Shown: positions 1 through 11,539 of the stretch, piece after piece
Numbering within the stretch: position 1 is the first letter of the stretch
Layout: every line of letters starts with the position of its first letter
From: Trematomus loennbergii
Lineage: Eukaryota; Chordata; Actinopteri; Perciformes; Nototheniidae
Length of the DNA: 64,000 bases
Assembly: GCA_012861695.1 (NCBI GenBank)
Contig: JAAOOA010000324.1
Location: forward strand, 343,310 to 407,309
Reading direction: 5' to 3'
The notes under the pieces: model-generated
Databases searched by the model: none
What the model was told of the DNA's origin: nothing
Seen by the model: only the letters and a program-made list of their open reading frames with translations
Position numbers and translations under genes: made by a program

Positions 1-183
1 CACACCCTCCCGGTCCTCCCGATGGCCAGTCCGGGCCTGCCGGTGAGCGTGGAAGTGTGGTCTGCCACAAGCGGGCGGCAGGAGCGGGGCTGTAAGCATC
101 AGCACGTAGATGGTATTTTAAACTCGATGCGCTCTGAAACTACGGGGCGGCCGAGGACAAAAAATACACATGCGTTAATCGCC
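1..183. other. no feature recognised at left edge
   Basis: GC-rich sequence without a convincing exon or repeat. It may belong to the intron of the gene whose leader exon lies at 1111-1159. Confidence 0.4.
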
Positions 184-1096
184 CTAGTTTTTATATAAAT
201 GGATCAGGACAAAAAGAGAGAGAATCTTTGTTCCTGAAACTTTCAGAGTCTCTTTACACAGAGGAGACACATGTTGATGTAGAAGAGACATGAAGAAGAG
301 GGGACACATGTTGATGAAGAAGAGACATGAAGAAGAGGGACACATGTGATGTAGAAGAGACATGAAGAAGAGGGACACATGTTGATGTAGAAGAGACATG
401 AAGAAGAGGGGACACATGTTGATGTAGAAGAGACATGAAGAAGAGGGGACACATGTTGATGTAGAAGAGACATGAAGAAGAGGGGACACATGTTGATGTA
501 GAAGAGACATGAAGAAGAGGGGACACATGTGATGTAGAAGAGACATGAAGAAGAGGGGACACATGTTGATGTAGAAGAGACATGAAGAAGAGGGGACACA
601 TGTTGATGTAGAAGAGACATGAAGAAGAGGGGACACCTGTTGATGTAGAAGAGACATGAAGAAGAGGGGACACATGTTGATGTAGAAGAGACATGAAGAA
701 GAGGGGACACATGTTGATGTAGAAGAGACATGAAGAAGAGGGGACACATGTTGATGTAGAAGAGACATGAAGAAGAGGGGACACATGTTGATGTAGAAGA
801 GACATGAAGAAGAGGGGACACATGTTGATGTAGAAGAGACATGAAGAAGAGGGGACACATGTTGATGTAGAAGAGACATGAAGAAGATGGGACACATGTT
901 GATGTAGAAGAGACATGAAGAAGAGGGGACACATGTTGATGTAGAAGAGACATGAAGAAGAGGGGACACATGTTGATGTAGAAGAGACATGAAGAAGAGG
1001 GGACACATGTTGATGTAGAAGAGACATGAAGAAGAGGGGGACACATGTTGATGGAGAAGAGACATGAAAAAGTGGATTTTGCATAATAGGTGTTAA
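184..1096 (-). repeat. 38-bp minisatellite grown inside a TTAA-type MITE
   Basis: About 21 tandem copies of a 38-bp unit (core gatgtagaagagacatgaag) with single-base variants and a few 2-bp-short copies. The flanks match, in reverse complement, the 0.5-kb element at 26225-26755, which carries only two copies of the same unit. The right end is the element terminus (gcataataggtg followed by TTAA at 1093-1096). The left terminus is missing. All long reading frames here are only translations of the repeat. Confidence 0.85.
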
Positions 1097-1110
1097 AGAG
1101 ACAAACTAAC

Positions 1111-1159
1111 CAGAGACACAGGAGGTGAGGAAGAGGAGCAGTGGGGTGAGGAAGATCAT
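1111..1159 (-). CDS. leader exon of an Ig-superfamily-like gene extending off the window
   Basis: The minus-strand ATG at 1157-1159 opens MIFLTPLLLFLTSCVSG, a typical hydrophobic signal peptide, and ends in phase 1 at a GTTAGT donor (1110-1105). Phase-1 leader exons of about 49 nt are usual for fish antigen-receptor-like Ig genes. The rest of the gene would lie below position 1. The minisatellite element starts about 14 bp inside its intron. The family cannot be named from a leader alone. Confidence 0.55.
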
Positions 1160-2935
1160 CTTCTCCCTGTGAGAGGAAACACACACACACATTAGAACAT
1201 ATTCAGTCTGTATTTAGACATCACAATACTTCAGAGGACTGACACCAGGAACAGTAACATATGTCTGACACTAGGTGGCGCCAGATATCAACATTATATT
1301 TTCTTTGAACTGAACCAGGAGATATTTCTGCTTTGTGATCAGTGAACAGATCAGGACACTCTTTTTCAAGATGGCCGCATCTATCTACCTCACCCACACC
1401 CTGTACATTCACAAAACAGTACAATTCACATTCAGCAATTTCCAGGCAATTGTTCTATATTTACATGGACTACAGTAGAAGGGGAAGAAAGGAAAAATAT
1501 GTAATATTATTATTATAATTGTTTCTCCTGAGAGATGCTGACATGAAGTCATGATTACAGAGTTATCACAGCTCCATTTTCTGCTGGAAAGTAGAACAAA
1601 TAAAATAAAAATACATGCATGCATTTCCCCAAAATGTAGTGTTGTAATTGAACAGTTGTGCAGGGAAGACGTATTTCTGAAATGGAGCCTGAAGGCAGCA
1701 TCTCCATGGTTCCAATTGGATTGTTCCATTGGCTTTTTGTGGAGAACATTCACTTTTTACATGCTCTGACGTTTCTGTGTGTATAATTTCAAGTGGTCGC
1801 AAAACTCAGTAATAGCATGTTGAGTTCGTACGGTATTGTAATTTAATGTTCATAAAGTCTGTCACCTCACAAACACAGGATTGAACTTTGTGTTCTTTTA
1901 ATGTGAGTCACTTATTGAGTTGGCCATCATGTTTGATACGTCACTGTATGAACCTGCAGCTGTGTCAAATTATTACATTTGAGATACTTTACAAATTTAG
2001 ACTTTCAAATCAAACCAGAATTGTAAAATATGATGTTTGGATGTGGATTAAACAATCACACATTATATTTGAGTAAACCTGAACTACACCCAATTAGTTG
2101 GATGAGATATTAATTTGATAAAAGCAATTTAATTGAAATGTTCTGTAATACTATGTAATAGTTCCAGCGTCTCAAATTAAAGGTTTGTTGCTTTCCCTTC
2201 ATATACACTTTTAATTTATTCAAATAGTTTGTGTTTTTTTAATTAGTAATTTCACTACATTTCCCTGAAGATACTTAAATACTTTTACTTCACTACTCCT
2301 CTGAATGCAGGAGTATTACTTGTAATGTGGTATTATTTCATGGCCTATCTGAAAACTTTCTCTACCACTGCTCCAATAAAGCAAGAAGAAAAACAAACAA
2401 CGCTATTTTCAAAGTAAAATCGCATCAACGAAATTAGGAGATAGCGTGTGAAAGACGACAACGTGATGCGTCATCACAGCCGATAACGTCTGTTGACTTT
2501 AATTAATGAAAAGCTTACTTAGATAGCTTAAAACAATACATGGAGCTTACCTTTACCCTCTGTCTGACCTGCCCTGAAGCTCCAGAAAGGCCAAGAGAAG
2601 CACAGCACGCATACCCCAAAGTGAACCATAAACACTCTCTGTACAAAGTTGATAAACTAGTTTGTACGTCTCAGCGTCAGCGCCTAGCAGGTTCCTCTTG
2701 GCCCAGTTCCAAACCGCTCCCTAATCACAATACAATACAAAGGTGCTTTATAAGCATGATCACGTGTTAAACATACATGTGTTCACTCGGTTTACAACTT
2801 CATGGTTACTTTTTTATTGTTTTACTTAGGATCATATACCCGTGTCTAGTCTAGAAAACGGTAAATGTGTCCATTTTATTATAATATATTATAAATATTT
2901 TTATATTTACAGGGACTGTTGCAAAAACTAAGCAG
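1160..2935. other. intergenic, no gene recognised
   Basis: AT-rich sequence with a short CA run near 1182-1191. It may hold the 5' UTR and promoter of the gene whose leader is at 1111-1159, but no clear promoter element can be named. No coding frame with a recognisable domain was found. Confidence 0.4.
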
Positions 2936-2939
2936 CTTA

Positions 2940-3222
2940 TAAAATCAGATGTATTTATTAACACTGCTGAGAGACCCTGACGGAGTTCACTCTGTAGGAG
3001 GGGGAGTGGGTAGGGGGCGGTTTGGTATGGGGCTAGTGAGCCATGCTGTGGTCATTAATTGGACGTGCTTTTTACAGCTTCCACAGATGAAATATTTGTA
3101 TATATTTATTGTCAAAGCATTTAATTTATTAATTGCTATCGGGATGTTAAGAGCATTCCAAGGAATATAACTAAAAGTGTTTCTGAAGTGAATTACCTAC
3201 CCTACCTTTAAACAATGTCATT
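2940..3222. repeat. degenerate dispersed repeat, chimeric
   Basis: The right part (about 3085-3222, ending attacctaccctaccttta) resembles the right end of the TTAA-flanked MITE seen at 25840, 38567 and 41323. The left part resembles a different repeat, also present near 15650 and 23400-23540. Confidence 0.5.
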
Positions 3223-3346
3223 CGAAATCAATGATCGGTTTCTTCTTAAAGTTGAATTTAAATCAATAGATTTATGGTTTCATCTAAATCACGTTATACT
3301 ACAATAATAAACATGATTAAAAAAAAGGTATATTACGATCAATATC

Positions 3347-5106
3347 TTAAAAGTCCCATGTCATGCTTTTCCGGTTATTACCCGTCCCCTTGTGTGTTAT
3401 GAAGGTTTTTCTGCATGTAAACGGTCTGCAGAGTCACAAACCCTCAAAGTACACCCTGTAGCGAGTAAAACTCTAACACAGAAAATACCTGTCTATGCTG
3501 CCCCAGAACGCCTCGTTGGACATTTCTCTTTTTCCATTTTTTTCTTTCTGGTCATAGTGACGTAACGCTGCGGAGCTCCGCACACACACACACACACTCG
3601 GAGCTCAGGCTGTCAGTGTGTGTGTGTGTGCTCAGGCTGAGTTTCGCGGTGTCTTGCTGTCTCGCAGACCCCACGCAGCAACCAGGAAACGACACCAGTA
3701 ATCCAGCTCACACTGTCCGCTCTTCGAACCTCAAAGGGTGGAGCAGCGAGCCCCGCAACGTCCCACCACACAGCACCCAGACCCCACGCAGCATTCTCAT
3801 CTGTTTGTCACACGGTGTCATTTTCTGGTTGCTAACAAACGCCATTGTAACACATAATCACTGATATCCAGCTGTAACGGTGGTGGACTGGTCAGAACAG
3901 AGTGGGCGAGCTGACCAATCAGAGCACACTGGGCTCACAGGGAGGGGGGGGGCAGGCGCTCCAACAAGGCGTGTAGGACAGAGAGTGAATACACCAGCGA
4001 CGTGCAGTCAGGGGAGGCATACTCATACTGTCATACTCCAGTCCAATGTAACGGAAAAACAACTAAAGAAAAACTAAATAGTAATAATAATAAAATGTCT
4101 CCACTGATCTGTGTAAGTGTGATTTATGTATGATTCTAATCGCTTTTTAGTCAAAATCAGCAAATTTGCCGAGCTCCGCTACGGGAGCGATGAGAAGTGA
4201 GGCAGGGACGTGCTCTGCCTCTCGTAAGCCCACAGTAACTTGCTGGAGCGCGGGCACTAATTTAGTGCGGGCACTTATTTTGTGAGCACGCTCAAGCCAT
4301 TTACTGTGGGGTGAGGTGAGGCACAGATGAGATCTGCCTCACTTCAGAATGCGTCACCCCACAGAAACTGGCTGGAAAGCGGGCCCTAAGCGCATGCCTG
4401 TTCCCATCTCACTGTATGTCACCAATGTAATGTGTGTAGATCCCTTTATTACATTTATCCTCGCCATCCATAGTCTCTAAATAACTTATTTCACGTATAT
4501 ATGATATTTAGGCTCGCTGCTCTCATCATGCAACGGCACTGAAAAAAGCACCAGGAGAGGCAGCCATAACCTCTGCCGCACTGAAGGGGGCGCACGTGAG
4601 CCCACAGGTTCTTGTTGCTACTGTAAAAGACGTAACAACAAGCTAGACTTTTGAAACTACAGGAAGATAAGGAGGACTTTTACAAAACAGTAATAGAGAT
4701 TGTTGTCCAGAAGGATAGCATGGACTTCATCTTCAAGTCAAGGTAAGACCACATTTGTAATGAAAATGGGATCTTACTAAGAAAGAACAATCCAATATTT
4801 AGATTTTGGGTATCCTTTTGTTGAACGGTCTGTTTAAAATGAATCGAAGCATCAGACTAAAAAAGCTTTTGAAAATAACCGAATATTTCGATTAAGGTCA
4901 AAATATAATATTTGTAAATCAGACTCAGAAAGAGTGCCTCACCAGCCATGAGCCTCACCGCACGTCACTGGAATACACATACTATACAGAGATGCTGTAT
5001 GAGAAACCAATGTGAGTTTGGAACATTGAACAATGTAAATCTATTCTAGTAGACCTCAACAATGGAATTATGATCAGTAGAAATGGCCATGACATGGGAC
5101 CTTTAA
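3347..5106. mobile_element. TTAA-flanked (piggyBac-type) non-autonomous element
   Basis: TTAA at 3347-3350 and 5103-5106 bounds inverted ends that read A[A/G]GTCCCATGTCATG from each side. A second, longer member of the same family lies inverted at 49376-51882, and the internal segments match between the two (for example the run around 3890-3950 against 50330-50390). No transposase is present. A hAT-type element sits inside it. Confidence 0.75.
3987..4978. mobile_element. hAT-type MITE nested in the TTAA element
   Basis: The element runs 3995-4970. It begins CAGCGACGTGCAGTCA, ends CGCACGTCACTG, and is flanked by an exact 8-bp duplication GAATACAC (3987-3994 and 4971-4978). An 8-bp target duplication and CAG...CTG ends are hallmarks of the hAT superfamily. 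There is no coding capacity. Confidence 0.8.
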
Positions 5107-5462
5107 ATCCTACCACAACAACATTATCATAATTGATGAATACAAAAAAATATATATCAAGAAAAAAAAAGAGAAATATAAAATATACCTTTTTATTTAA
5201 CAGTAAAAATGAGAAAAAAATGAATATTACAATAAAAAGAGTGATGTTTTATAATAAATATGCAAATGCTGAAAATCAGATTATCCTCTCGCAAAGATAA
5301 AAATCTCTATAGTTCTTTTTTTTTTTTAAATGCAACACAACTACAGATAAAATGAAGGCTGTGGTGACAGATCTCACAGATCTCATGCGAGGTGAGAGAG
5401 AAGCAGGAAGCTGCTGCCTCTCAACACAACTGTGACTGTATGATGAGAGTCAGTCAGTCAGC

Positions 5463-5493
5463 ATGGAGCTCACCACACTGTGCACGGTGCTCG
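5463..5493 (+). CDS. gene A leader exon
   Basis: 31 nt encoding MELTTLCTVL plus one base, followed by a GTGAGT donor. Genes B and D have leader exons of exactly the same length and phase. Confidence 0.65.
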
Positions 5494-8400
5494 GTGAGTA
5501 GATTATATATCATTACAGTAAACAGTATTTATCATATTTATTATCAGAATCAGGAATGGTGCATAATTAAGCGCAGTTAGTTAATTTACTCTCCTATTAA
5601 AGGATATACCATAAATCAACAGATATGATCTTTTGCATCATACTGTTCATACACATGGTTATGCATCTCAACCTTTACTTTATTACATTTACGTTTTAAT
5701 CTATTTCCCCGATGTTTAAAGGCATTTTGAGGCATTATGCGAAGCTGCTGCACACTCATTTCTCTTGAGATAAACACAGTATTATCTCATCTTAATATTG
5801 CATACACTACAGGTTACTTTTTGCACGAAACGTTTATATTACCATAAGGGGTACAGGAGAGAAGAAAACTATTATTTGCAACAAACAACTACTCATGAAC
5901 CAAAAATAATTTCCCTCCACAGCCAGATATTCTTCTGTTAGATTAAAATGTTAGGTAGGACAGATAGGGGACATGCTAATAATTCCACTGCTATCTTTGT
6001 CAAATTGCATTCACAGTAAGTCATGCACATTGCTTTGGTAATAATAGAGAATAACTACCAAGCGCTCCAGTCCCAGCTGTGTGCGTCACTCTTTAGTGTC
6101 CCCTGGTCTCCCAGCTGTGTGTGTCACTCTTTAGTGTCCCCTGGTCTCCCAGCTGTGTGTGTCACTCTTTAGTGTCCCCTGGTCTCCCAGCTGTGTGTGT
6201 CACTCTTTAGTGTCCCCTGGTCTCCCAGCTGTGTGTGTCACTCTTTAGTGTCCCCTGGTCTCCCAGCTGTGTGTGTCACTCTTTAGTGTCCCCTGGTCTC
6301 CCAGCTGTGTGTGTCACTCTTTAGTGTCCCCTGGTCTCCCAGCTGTGTACGTCACTCTTTAGTGTCCCCTGGTCTCCCAGCTGTGTGCGTCACTCTTTAG
6401 TGTCCCTGGTCTCCCAGCTGTGTGTGTCACTCTTTAGTGTCCCCTGGTCTCCAGCTGTGTGCGTCACTCTTTAGTGTCCCCTGGTCTCCCAGCTGTGTGC
6501 GTCACTCTTTAGTGTCCCCTGGTCTCCCAGCGTCACTCTTTAGTGTCCCCTGGTCTCCCAGCTGTGTGCGTCACTCTTTAGTGTCCCCTGGTCTCCCAGC
6601 TGTGTGCGTCACTCTTTAGTGTCCCCTGGTCTCCCAGCGTCACTCTTTAGTGTCCCCTGGTCTCCCAGCTGTGTGCGTCACTCTTTAGTGTCCCCTGGTC
6701 TCCAGCTGTGTGCGTCACTCTTTAGTGTCCTCTGGTCTCCAGCTGTGTGCGTCACTCTTTAGTGTCCCCTGGTCTCCCAGCTGTGTGCGTCACTCTTTAG
6801 TGTCCCTGGTCTCCCAGCTGTGTGCGTCACTCTTTAGTGTCCCCTGGTCTCCGTTGTGTTTGAGCTTCTTGCAGCGTTTGGTTTCTGCAGCTTTTCGTAA
6901 ACGCTGCATGTCTCCTCAAGTTGCTGAATGTTCTCTAAATGCTGCATGTGTTGTCAAGTTGCTGGAGATGTTTCTTCATGTGGAATATTTGTGTTTCTAT
7001 ATCTGCATCGTTTCTGAAGCTGCAGGGAGTTTCTCCTGGGGGAAGAGCTTTGGGCCGTTTGCACCTGTCAGCCTACGTACTTATTGTTTAAATAAAGTCT
7101 GTAGTGAAACAGAGAAGGAAGAACATTTTCTGGTGAGGTGCAATTACAATTTAAAATCTCTTTTTTCTTTCCTTGCAGCCACTCTGAGAGTCCTGCCCAA
7201 CAAATCCCAGTTCTTTAAGTACACATCTGTCTCTTTTAGCTGTGAGGGAAACTCTTCTGAGTGGAAAGTGAAGAGGAACACATCTAAAAACACAAATGAA
7301 AATTGTCCAAATTCCTCCGACAGAAAAAATCCCAACCACTGTGTTATTGATGACATTTACAGCTTTGACTCTGGGGTTTACTGGTGTGAGTCTGAGGCAG
7401 GAAGGTGCAGCAACAGCGTCAACATCACTGTGTCCGGTGGGTTTCAACAACAACAGTTTGAACATGCTAATTCAGCAGCATTGGTGGTATGTTCAAGTGC
7501 TGCTAACAACCTGTTTCTGTGGTTTTCTTACATGCAACATCTTGTTATAGCAGGGTTTGCTTTAAGGTGGAGCTACCTTGTGGTGGACAGGTTGCTAACA
7601 CTGTTTTGTCCATGTTTTTGTCTTGAAACTTTAACATTTTCAATTCATAAAAGTACGGTTTTGTTCGCCTAGATATGTCTTCAACATTCAGCTTTGTTCA
7701 TGCTTTAGTGTCAACTGTGGTTTAAAAAAACAGGAAGGGGACGGCAACAGCCAAAAAGTAATTCATAAAAGTTGGGACGTTGGGTGGTACTTATCTTTGG
7801 CCTCTCATATCACTTCTGGTTCTGTGATGGCCAAAAAACACCAAAAAATGGTTGGTGATAGTAAAACATATAGATAGCGGTAACATTGAAATAGCAATTG
7901 AAAAAAAAAAAAGATGGAGTCAACCAGAAACCCAGATAGCAAATGAACAAATGGCCAATCTTGATGCTTTGAAATAGTCCACAAACCAGCAGGTGAGGCA
8001 CCACTTCAAATTATACATTTAAATGGAACAAATGTCTACAAGCAAGCAACCTCAAGATGCACGGAGAAGGAAAAATATAAAGCAGTTGTTTTTACTTCAC
8101 ATGTTTCTGTCTTCAGGTGGCTCTGTGATCCTGGAGAGTCCTGCTGTTCCTGTGATGGAGGGAGAATCTGTGACCCTGATCTGCAGAAACCAGACCTCCA
8201 CCCTGTCAGCTGACTTTTATAAAGATGGCCGCCTCATCAGGAGCAGCTCTTCAGGAAACATCACCATCCACAGGGTTTCTAAATCTGATGAAGGACTCTA
8301 CAAGTGCACATCTCTGATGGTGGACAATCACCAGACAGTTGGCTGGCCGTCAGAGGTGAGATCAGCCTTAAAGGTCCAGAAAACATATTCTACTATCTCT

Positions 8401-10707
8401 GACAGCACTGACAGAGTTGGAATGGAGGAGCGAAATGAATTGCATTTGAAAGGCCTTATCGATAGGCAAACTCATACTTCTTTTTAGCAAACAATTATTT
8501 TGAGAGTCATGTTCTCAGGGCGTCGGCGTAAAGCTCTATAGCGCCTTCTATACATTTGCTCAAATGCATCCCTTGCTCAAATTAGAAATGTGCTATGTGT
8601 ATGTAGTATTGAGAGACACACACAAAACGCTCTTAGGGGCATATGGTATTATGTTTTGAACTCTTAGTCCTCCTCCTCCCAGATCAGATCCCTCTGAAAT
8701 GTGTTCAGATAAGCCTTAAGAGGTGGGGGAAGCTCCATAGTGAAAGTTGTGTGTCTGGGTTGAACGGCTTGGCTGTGGTGGCGCGGCGAAGGGGCGACAC
8801 ATTTCGATCCTTTGCCATGACCAAACAAATGCTGTAACTCACCTCTGCATGGTTACAACTTTTCAAAACTTCACACGTTGGATGGTCATATCGCCACCTA
8901 AATCAATAGGAATTCGGCCATTTTAAATGTAGTGTGATTTTGGCCATTTGCACACGTGAGATAGCGTAACATACTGTTGGTTAAGCGTGTTCTCTACCCA
9001 TCTAGTGGACACCAATACAAAGGTTGTCCAAGATACTTCTTTTCTAAAGCACTTTAAGCAAGAGGACAAAGGTACAACTATTGACTTCTTTTCCACATTC
9101 ACAAAAAAATAGGGCATATTCCAACATCTTGAGAGATCTTGCTAAAATGTTGATAGCGTTTGTGTGTTTAGATTTATCGTGGGTGTATTTACAGTAAGCC
9201 ATCCAGTTTAACACACAGTGTATTATTTCTGCATTGAGGCAAACCTGTGGTGTTTTCTTTAGAAGCAGTGTCAGGAGTCGCTGCCCCCCCCCTTCTTATG
9301 GTTTTACTTCCTGTGTGTGGCGCCTGCCTCGCGCTGGGCTCTCTGATGCTGCGGCCTCTGGAGGAACCACGAAGGTCAGCCTGCATCTCCAGAAAATAAC
9401 ATTATGCAGGGAAACATACAGTAAATAAGTCTTTACTCTGCAAACAATTAGTAACTTACACTCACATTATAATGCATTATAACTGTGCATTAATAATAAG
9501 ATTCTAAATAATGAGATTCATAAAACACTACGATTGTTGCAAAAATTAACTTTTAAGTCATAATAAAAGGCTTTAAATGTGTCATGATTATTGTTTTAAA
9601 GCATTCTTATCATTAATGAGTGCTTGACAGTGCTATCCGAAGATTATACGGCATTATAATTATAGTTATGATGCATTACAGATATGGGCATCATTGATAT
9701 TGTTAATATTTTTTCCATGAATTGAAACCATTTATTGTTAAAACGAGTGACGGAAGTTAAAGTCGATTGTAGTCTAACCTTAACGCTAATTCATAACAGA
9801 AATTAGGATATTTTACAATTGTAATTATAGATATTAACAGGATCATCGGTATTTTACTTTTAACTTCACTATATTTAGTTTACATTTTAGTTGATTATCA
9901 AGATTGTTAGACACAAAACATGTGAAGAACCTGTACAAAATAATAATCAGGTTAACAGAAAGTTCAAAGTTTAAAGTTTAAGCTTCTCAAATGTGATAAA
10001 TGTGCTCCTTTTTCTTTAAATTATTATTATTTCTTTTTTAACTTAAGTACCATTCTCAATGAGGGATATTTACCTGTAACAGAGTATTTTTATAGTTTAG
10101 TTTTAGTGCTATTACTGAAGAAAAAGGATCTAAATACTTCCTACACTATTGCCATCAGTATGTAATGTTTTGAAACGCCTCTCTATGTTTTTGTTGTCTG
10201 TCTCTTTAAGAGGAAGCCACGCCCCTCACAGTTTCCTTCGCTCCTATTGGTCTAGACTAGATATCTCATAGGACGCCAACATTCCACCTGTATCAGAAAC
10301 TCATAAACTACAATGAGTACCCAGTTTACTTTCATATTGATTTGAAGTGAAGATATGACACAAACACATAGATATAGGGAAACAAACGCATACTTATATT
10401 TTAAACCAACCATATGTGTGTAATGAGTACTTTTACTTTTAGTATTTTAAGTACATTTTTCTGATTAAATATGATTACTTAATACCATTCTCAACACAGG
10501 AAATCTTATCTGTAATATACTTTTTTTACAGTGTAGTATTTCACTTTTATACAATTTCTCGTCTCAAGTGAAGTAATCTTTCTAATATTTTGTCAACTTC
10601 ATTAAATTGCATTTTAATATTTTTTTGCTTCTCCCTCCCCAGGTGCTGACGCTGCATCGACCTATTCTACTGTTCTGTACTCGGTGAAAATGGGAAACTA
10701 CAGCTAG
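5463..10707 (+). CDS. gene A: Fc-receptor-like Ig receptor (multi-exon, possibly broken)
   Basis: Exons: leader 5463-5493, Ig D1 7179-7436, Ig D2 8117-8355, candidate transmembrane exon 9263-9374, candidate cytoplasmic tail 10643-10707. The domain order (two C2-like Ig domains, TM, short tail with a tyrosine motif) is that of teleost FCRL-like receptors, which sit at the surface of leukocytes. Leader, D1 and D2 have the phase-1 borders seen in genes B and D. D2 is one base short, so its canonical W-L-A-V-R ending is out of frame. The candidate TM exon also does not end in phase 1. These are either inactivating indels or sequence errors. A small exon completing the signal peptide, common in this family, was not located in the 5494-7178 intron. 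It is convergent with gene B. Confidence 0.6.
6066..6852 (+). repeat. 38-bp minisatellite in gene A intron
   Basis: About 20 copies of a 38-bp unit (core cactctttagtgtcccctgg). Some copies lack single bases or the cagctgtgtg segment. It lies between leader and D1 of gene A. Its reading frames are not genes. Confidence 0.9.
7179..7436 (+). CDS. gene A Ig domain D1 exon
   Basis: Acceptor ttttctttccttgcag, donor GTGGGT, phase 1 at both ends, 258 nt. It shows the fish FCRL D1 pattern: SQFF-x-Y, a Cys after SFS, W-x-V-K-R, and DSGVYWCESEAG at the second Cys, plus an extra Cys pair. Several N-x-S/T sequons are present. Confidence 0.8.
8117..8355 (+). CDS. gene A Ig domain D2 exon, one base short
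   Basis: Starts GGSVILESPAVPVMEGE and runs through [11 protein letters not shown], the membrane-proximal FCRL Ig signature. The length of 239 nt is one less than a phase-1/phase-1 exon. Read one frame over, the last codons give W-L-A-V-R followed by a phase-1 GTGAG donor, as in genes B and D. A base therefore seems missing near 8336-8342. Confidence 0.75.
9263..9374 (+). CDS. gene A candidate transmembrane exon
   Basis: After a TTTTCTTTAG acceptor, the phase-1 frame encodes LLMVLLPVCGACLALGSLML followed by charged residues, then a GTCAGC donor. The length of 112 nt gives a phase-2 end, which does not match the next exon. A run of nine Cs (9284-9292) in the exon is a likely error or slippage site. 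Confidence 0.4.
9420..10640. other. AT-rich sequence within the gene A model, no further exon seen
   Basis: Sequence between the candidate TM and tail exons. No other exon or bounded transposon was recognised. Confidence 0.4.
10643..10707 (+). CDS. gene A candidate ITIM-like tail exon
   Basis: After a strong ttctccctccccag acceptor, one frame (phase-1 entry) reads ADAASTYSTVLYSVKMGNYS then stop. STYSTV fits the ITIM consensus S/I/V/L-x-Y-x-x-V/L. A second tyrosine (VLYSV) follows. It would give gene A an inhibitory signalling tail. The phase does not match the candidate TM exon as read. Confidence 0.45.
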
Positions 10708-11216
10708 TAGCTTGGAAGCTTTTTATAATTGTATAGATGTAACTACTCCAGCCTAATATTTAAGATGTATATTAAGTGCTTATACAATTTGGGTTTTGAC
10801 ATAAAGGGACTAATAAAAGACGCACACAGATTCAATAACCAGGTTTGTTATCCTTTAAAATACCTCCAATCAACCTATGAATACAATCGATTAGTCAATG
10901 GATGCATAATTGTTTGAACATTATGAATAAATAAATAGCCGATCAGAAAATAACTTTTTTAAATCAGGAAAAAGTGATACACAGAAAAGTGAACAGCAAA
11001 ATGCATACAAAAAAAATCAGAAACACTATCAGAAAAACAGAGATCTTAACACACTCTTTGTAATTATCTGTGTAATGTGTTTCTTCCTTCACTTCTTGTT
11101 ACTCATCAGGAAATCCTACATACCTCCACGTAACACACTTTAAACACAACCCAGATTAATAATAACCCCATGGTGACATCTGCTGGGCAGTTATTGGTAT
11201 TACATGTATTACACAC

Positions 11217-11505
11217 AACAACAACAACAACAAAAATATATATATATCTGTAAAAATGTTATTACAATATCATTTATTTTATTATACTTATCAAGTAATG
11301 ATATTATCTGAATTGTATTACATCTTTGAACAGATTCAGAGCAGATTTGATTAAAATGTTTACATTATTTGTTGCTGCAAGGATTATTATAAAAAGCATG
11401 GATTGTAGCGGTGAAGATAAATCATTATCAATTAAAAAAATACATTTTAAATATAAAAACTCTTTTCTTCTTCTTCTTCTTCTTCTTCTTCTTCTTCTTC
11501 TTCTC
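11217..11505. repeat. simple repeats: (CAA)n, (TA)n and (TTC)n
   Basis: Short acaacaacaa and tatata runs lie near 11217-11247. A cttcttctt tract of about 45 bp lies at 11461-11505, just outside the last gene B exon. Confidence 0.8.
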
Positions 11506-11522
11506 TTCTTTATTGCTCTCTT

Positions 11523-11539
11523 TTAAGCATTAGCTCGAG
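11523..11539 (-). CDS. gene B terminal exon
   Basis: Acceptor tttacctgcag, then CT CGA GCT AAT GCT TAA in phase with the TM exon, giving a tail of ARANA and stop. It is very short, but frame and phase fit. Confidence 0.5.

Noticed and set aside
184..1190. Three overlapping open frames of about 280-315 codons on the minus strand
   Set aside because: They are translations of the 38-bp repeat in different frames (MSLLHQHVSP, SSTSTCVPSS, LFYINMCPLF). Only the short leader exon at 1111-1159 has independent support.
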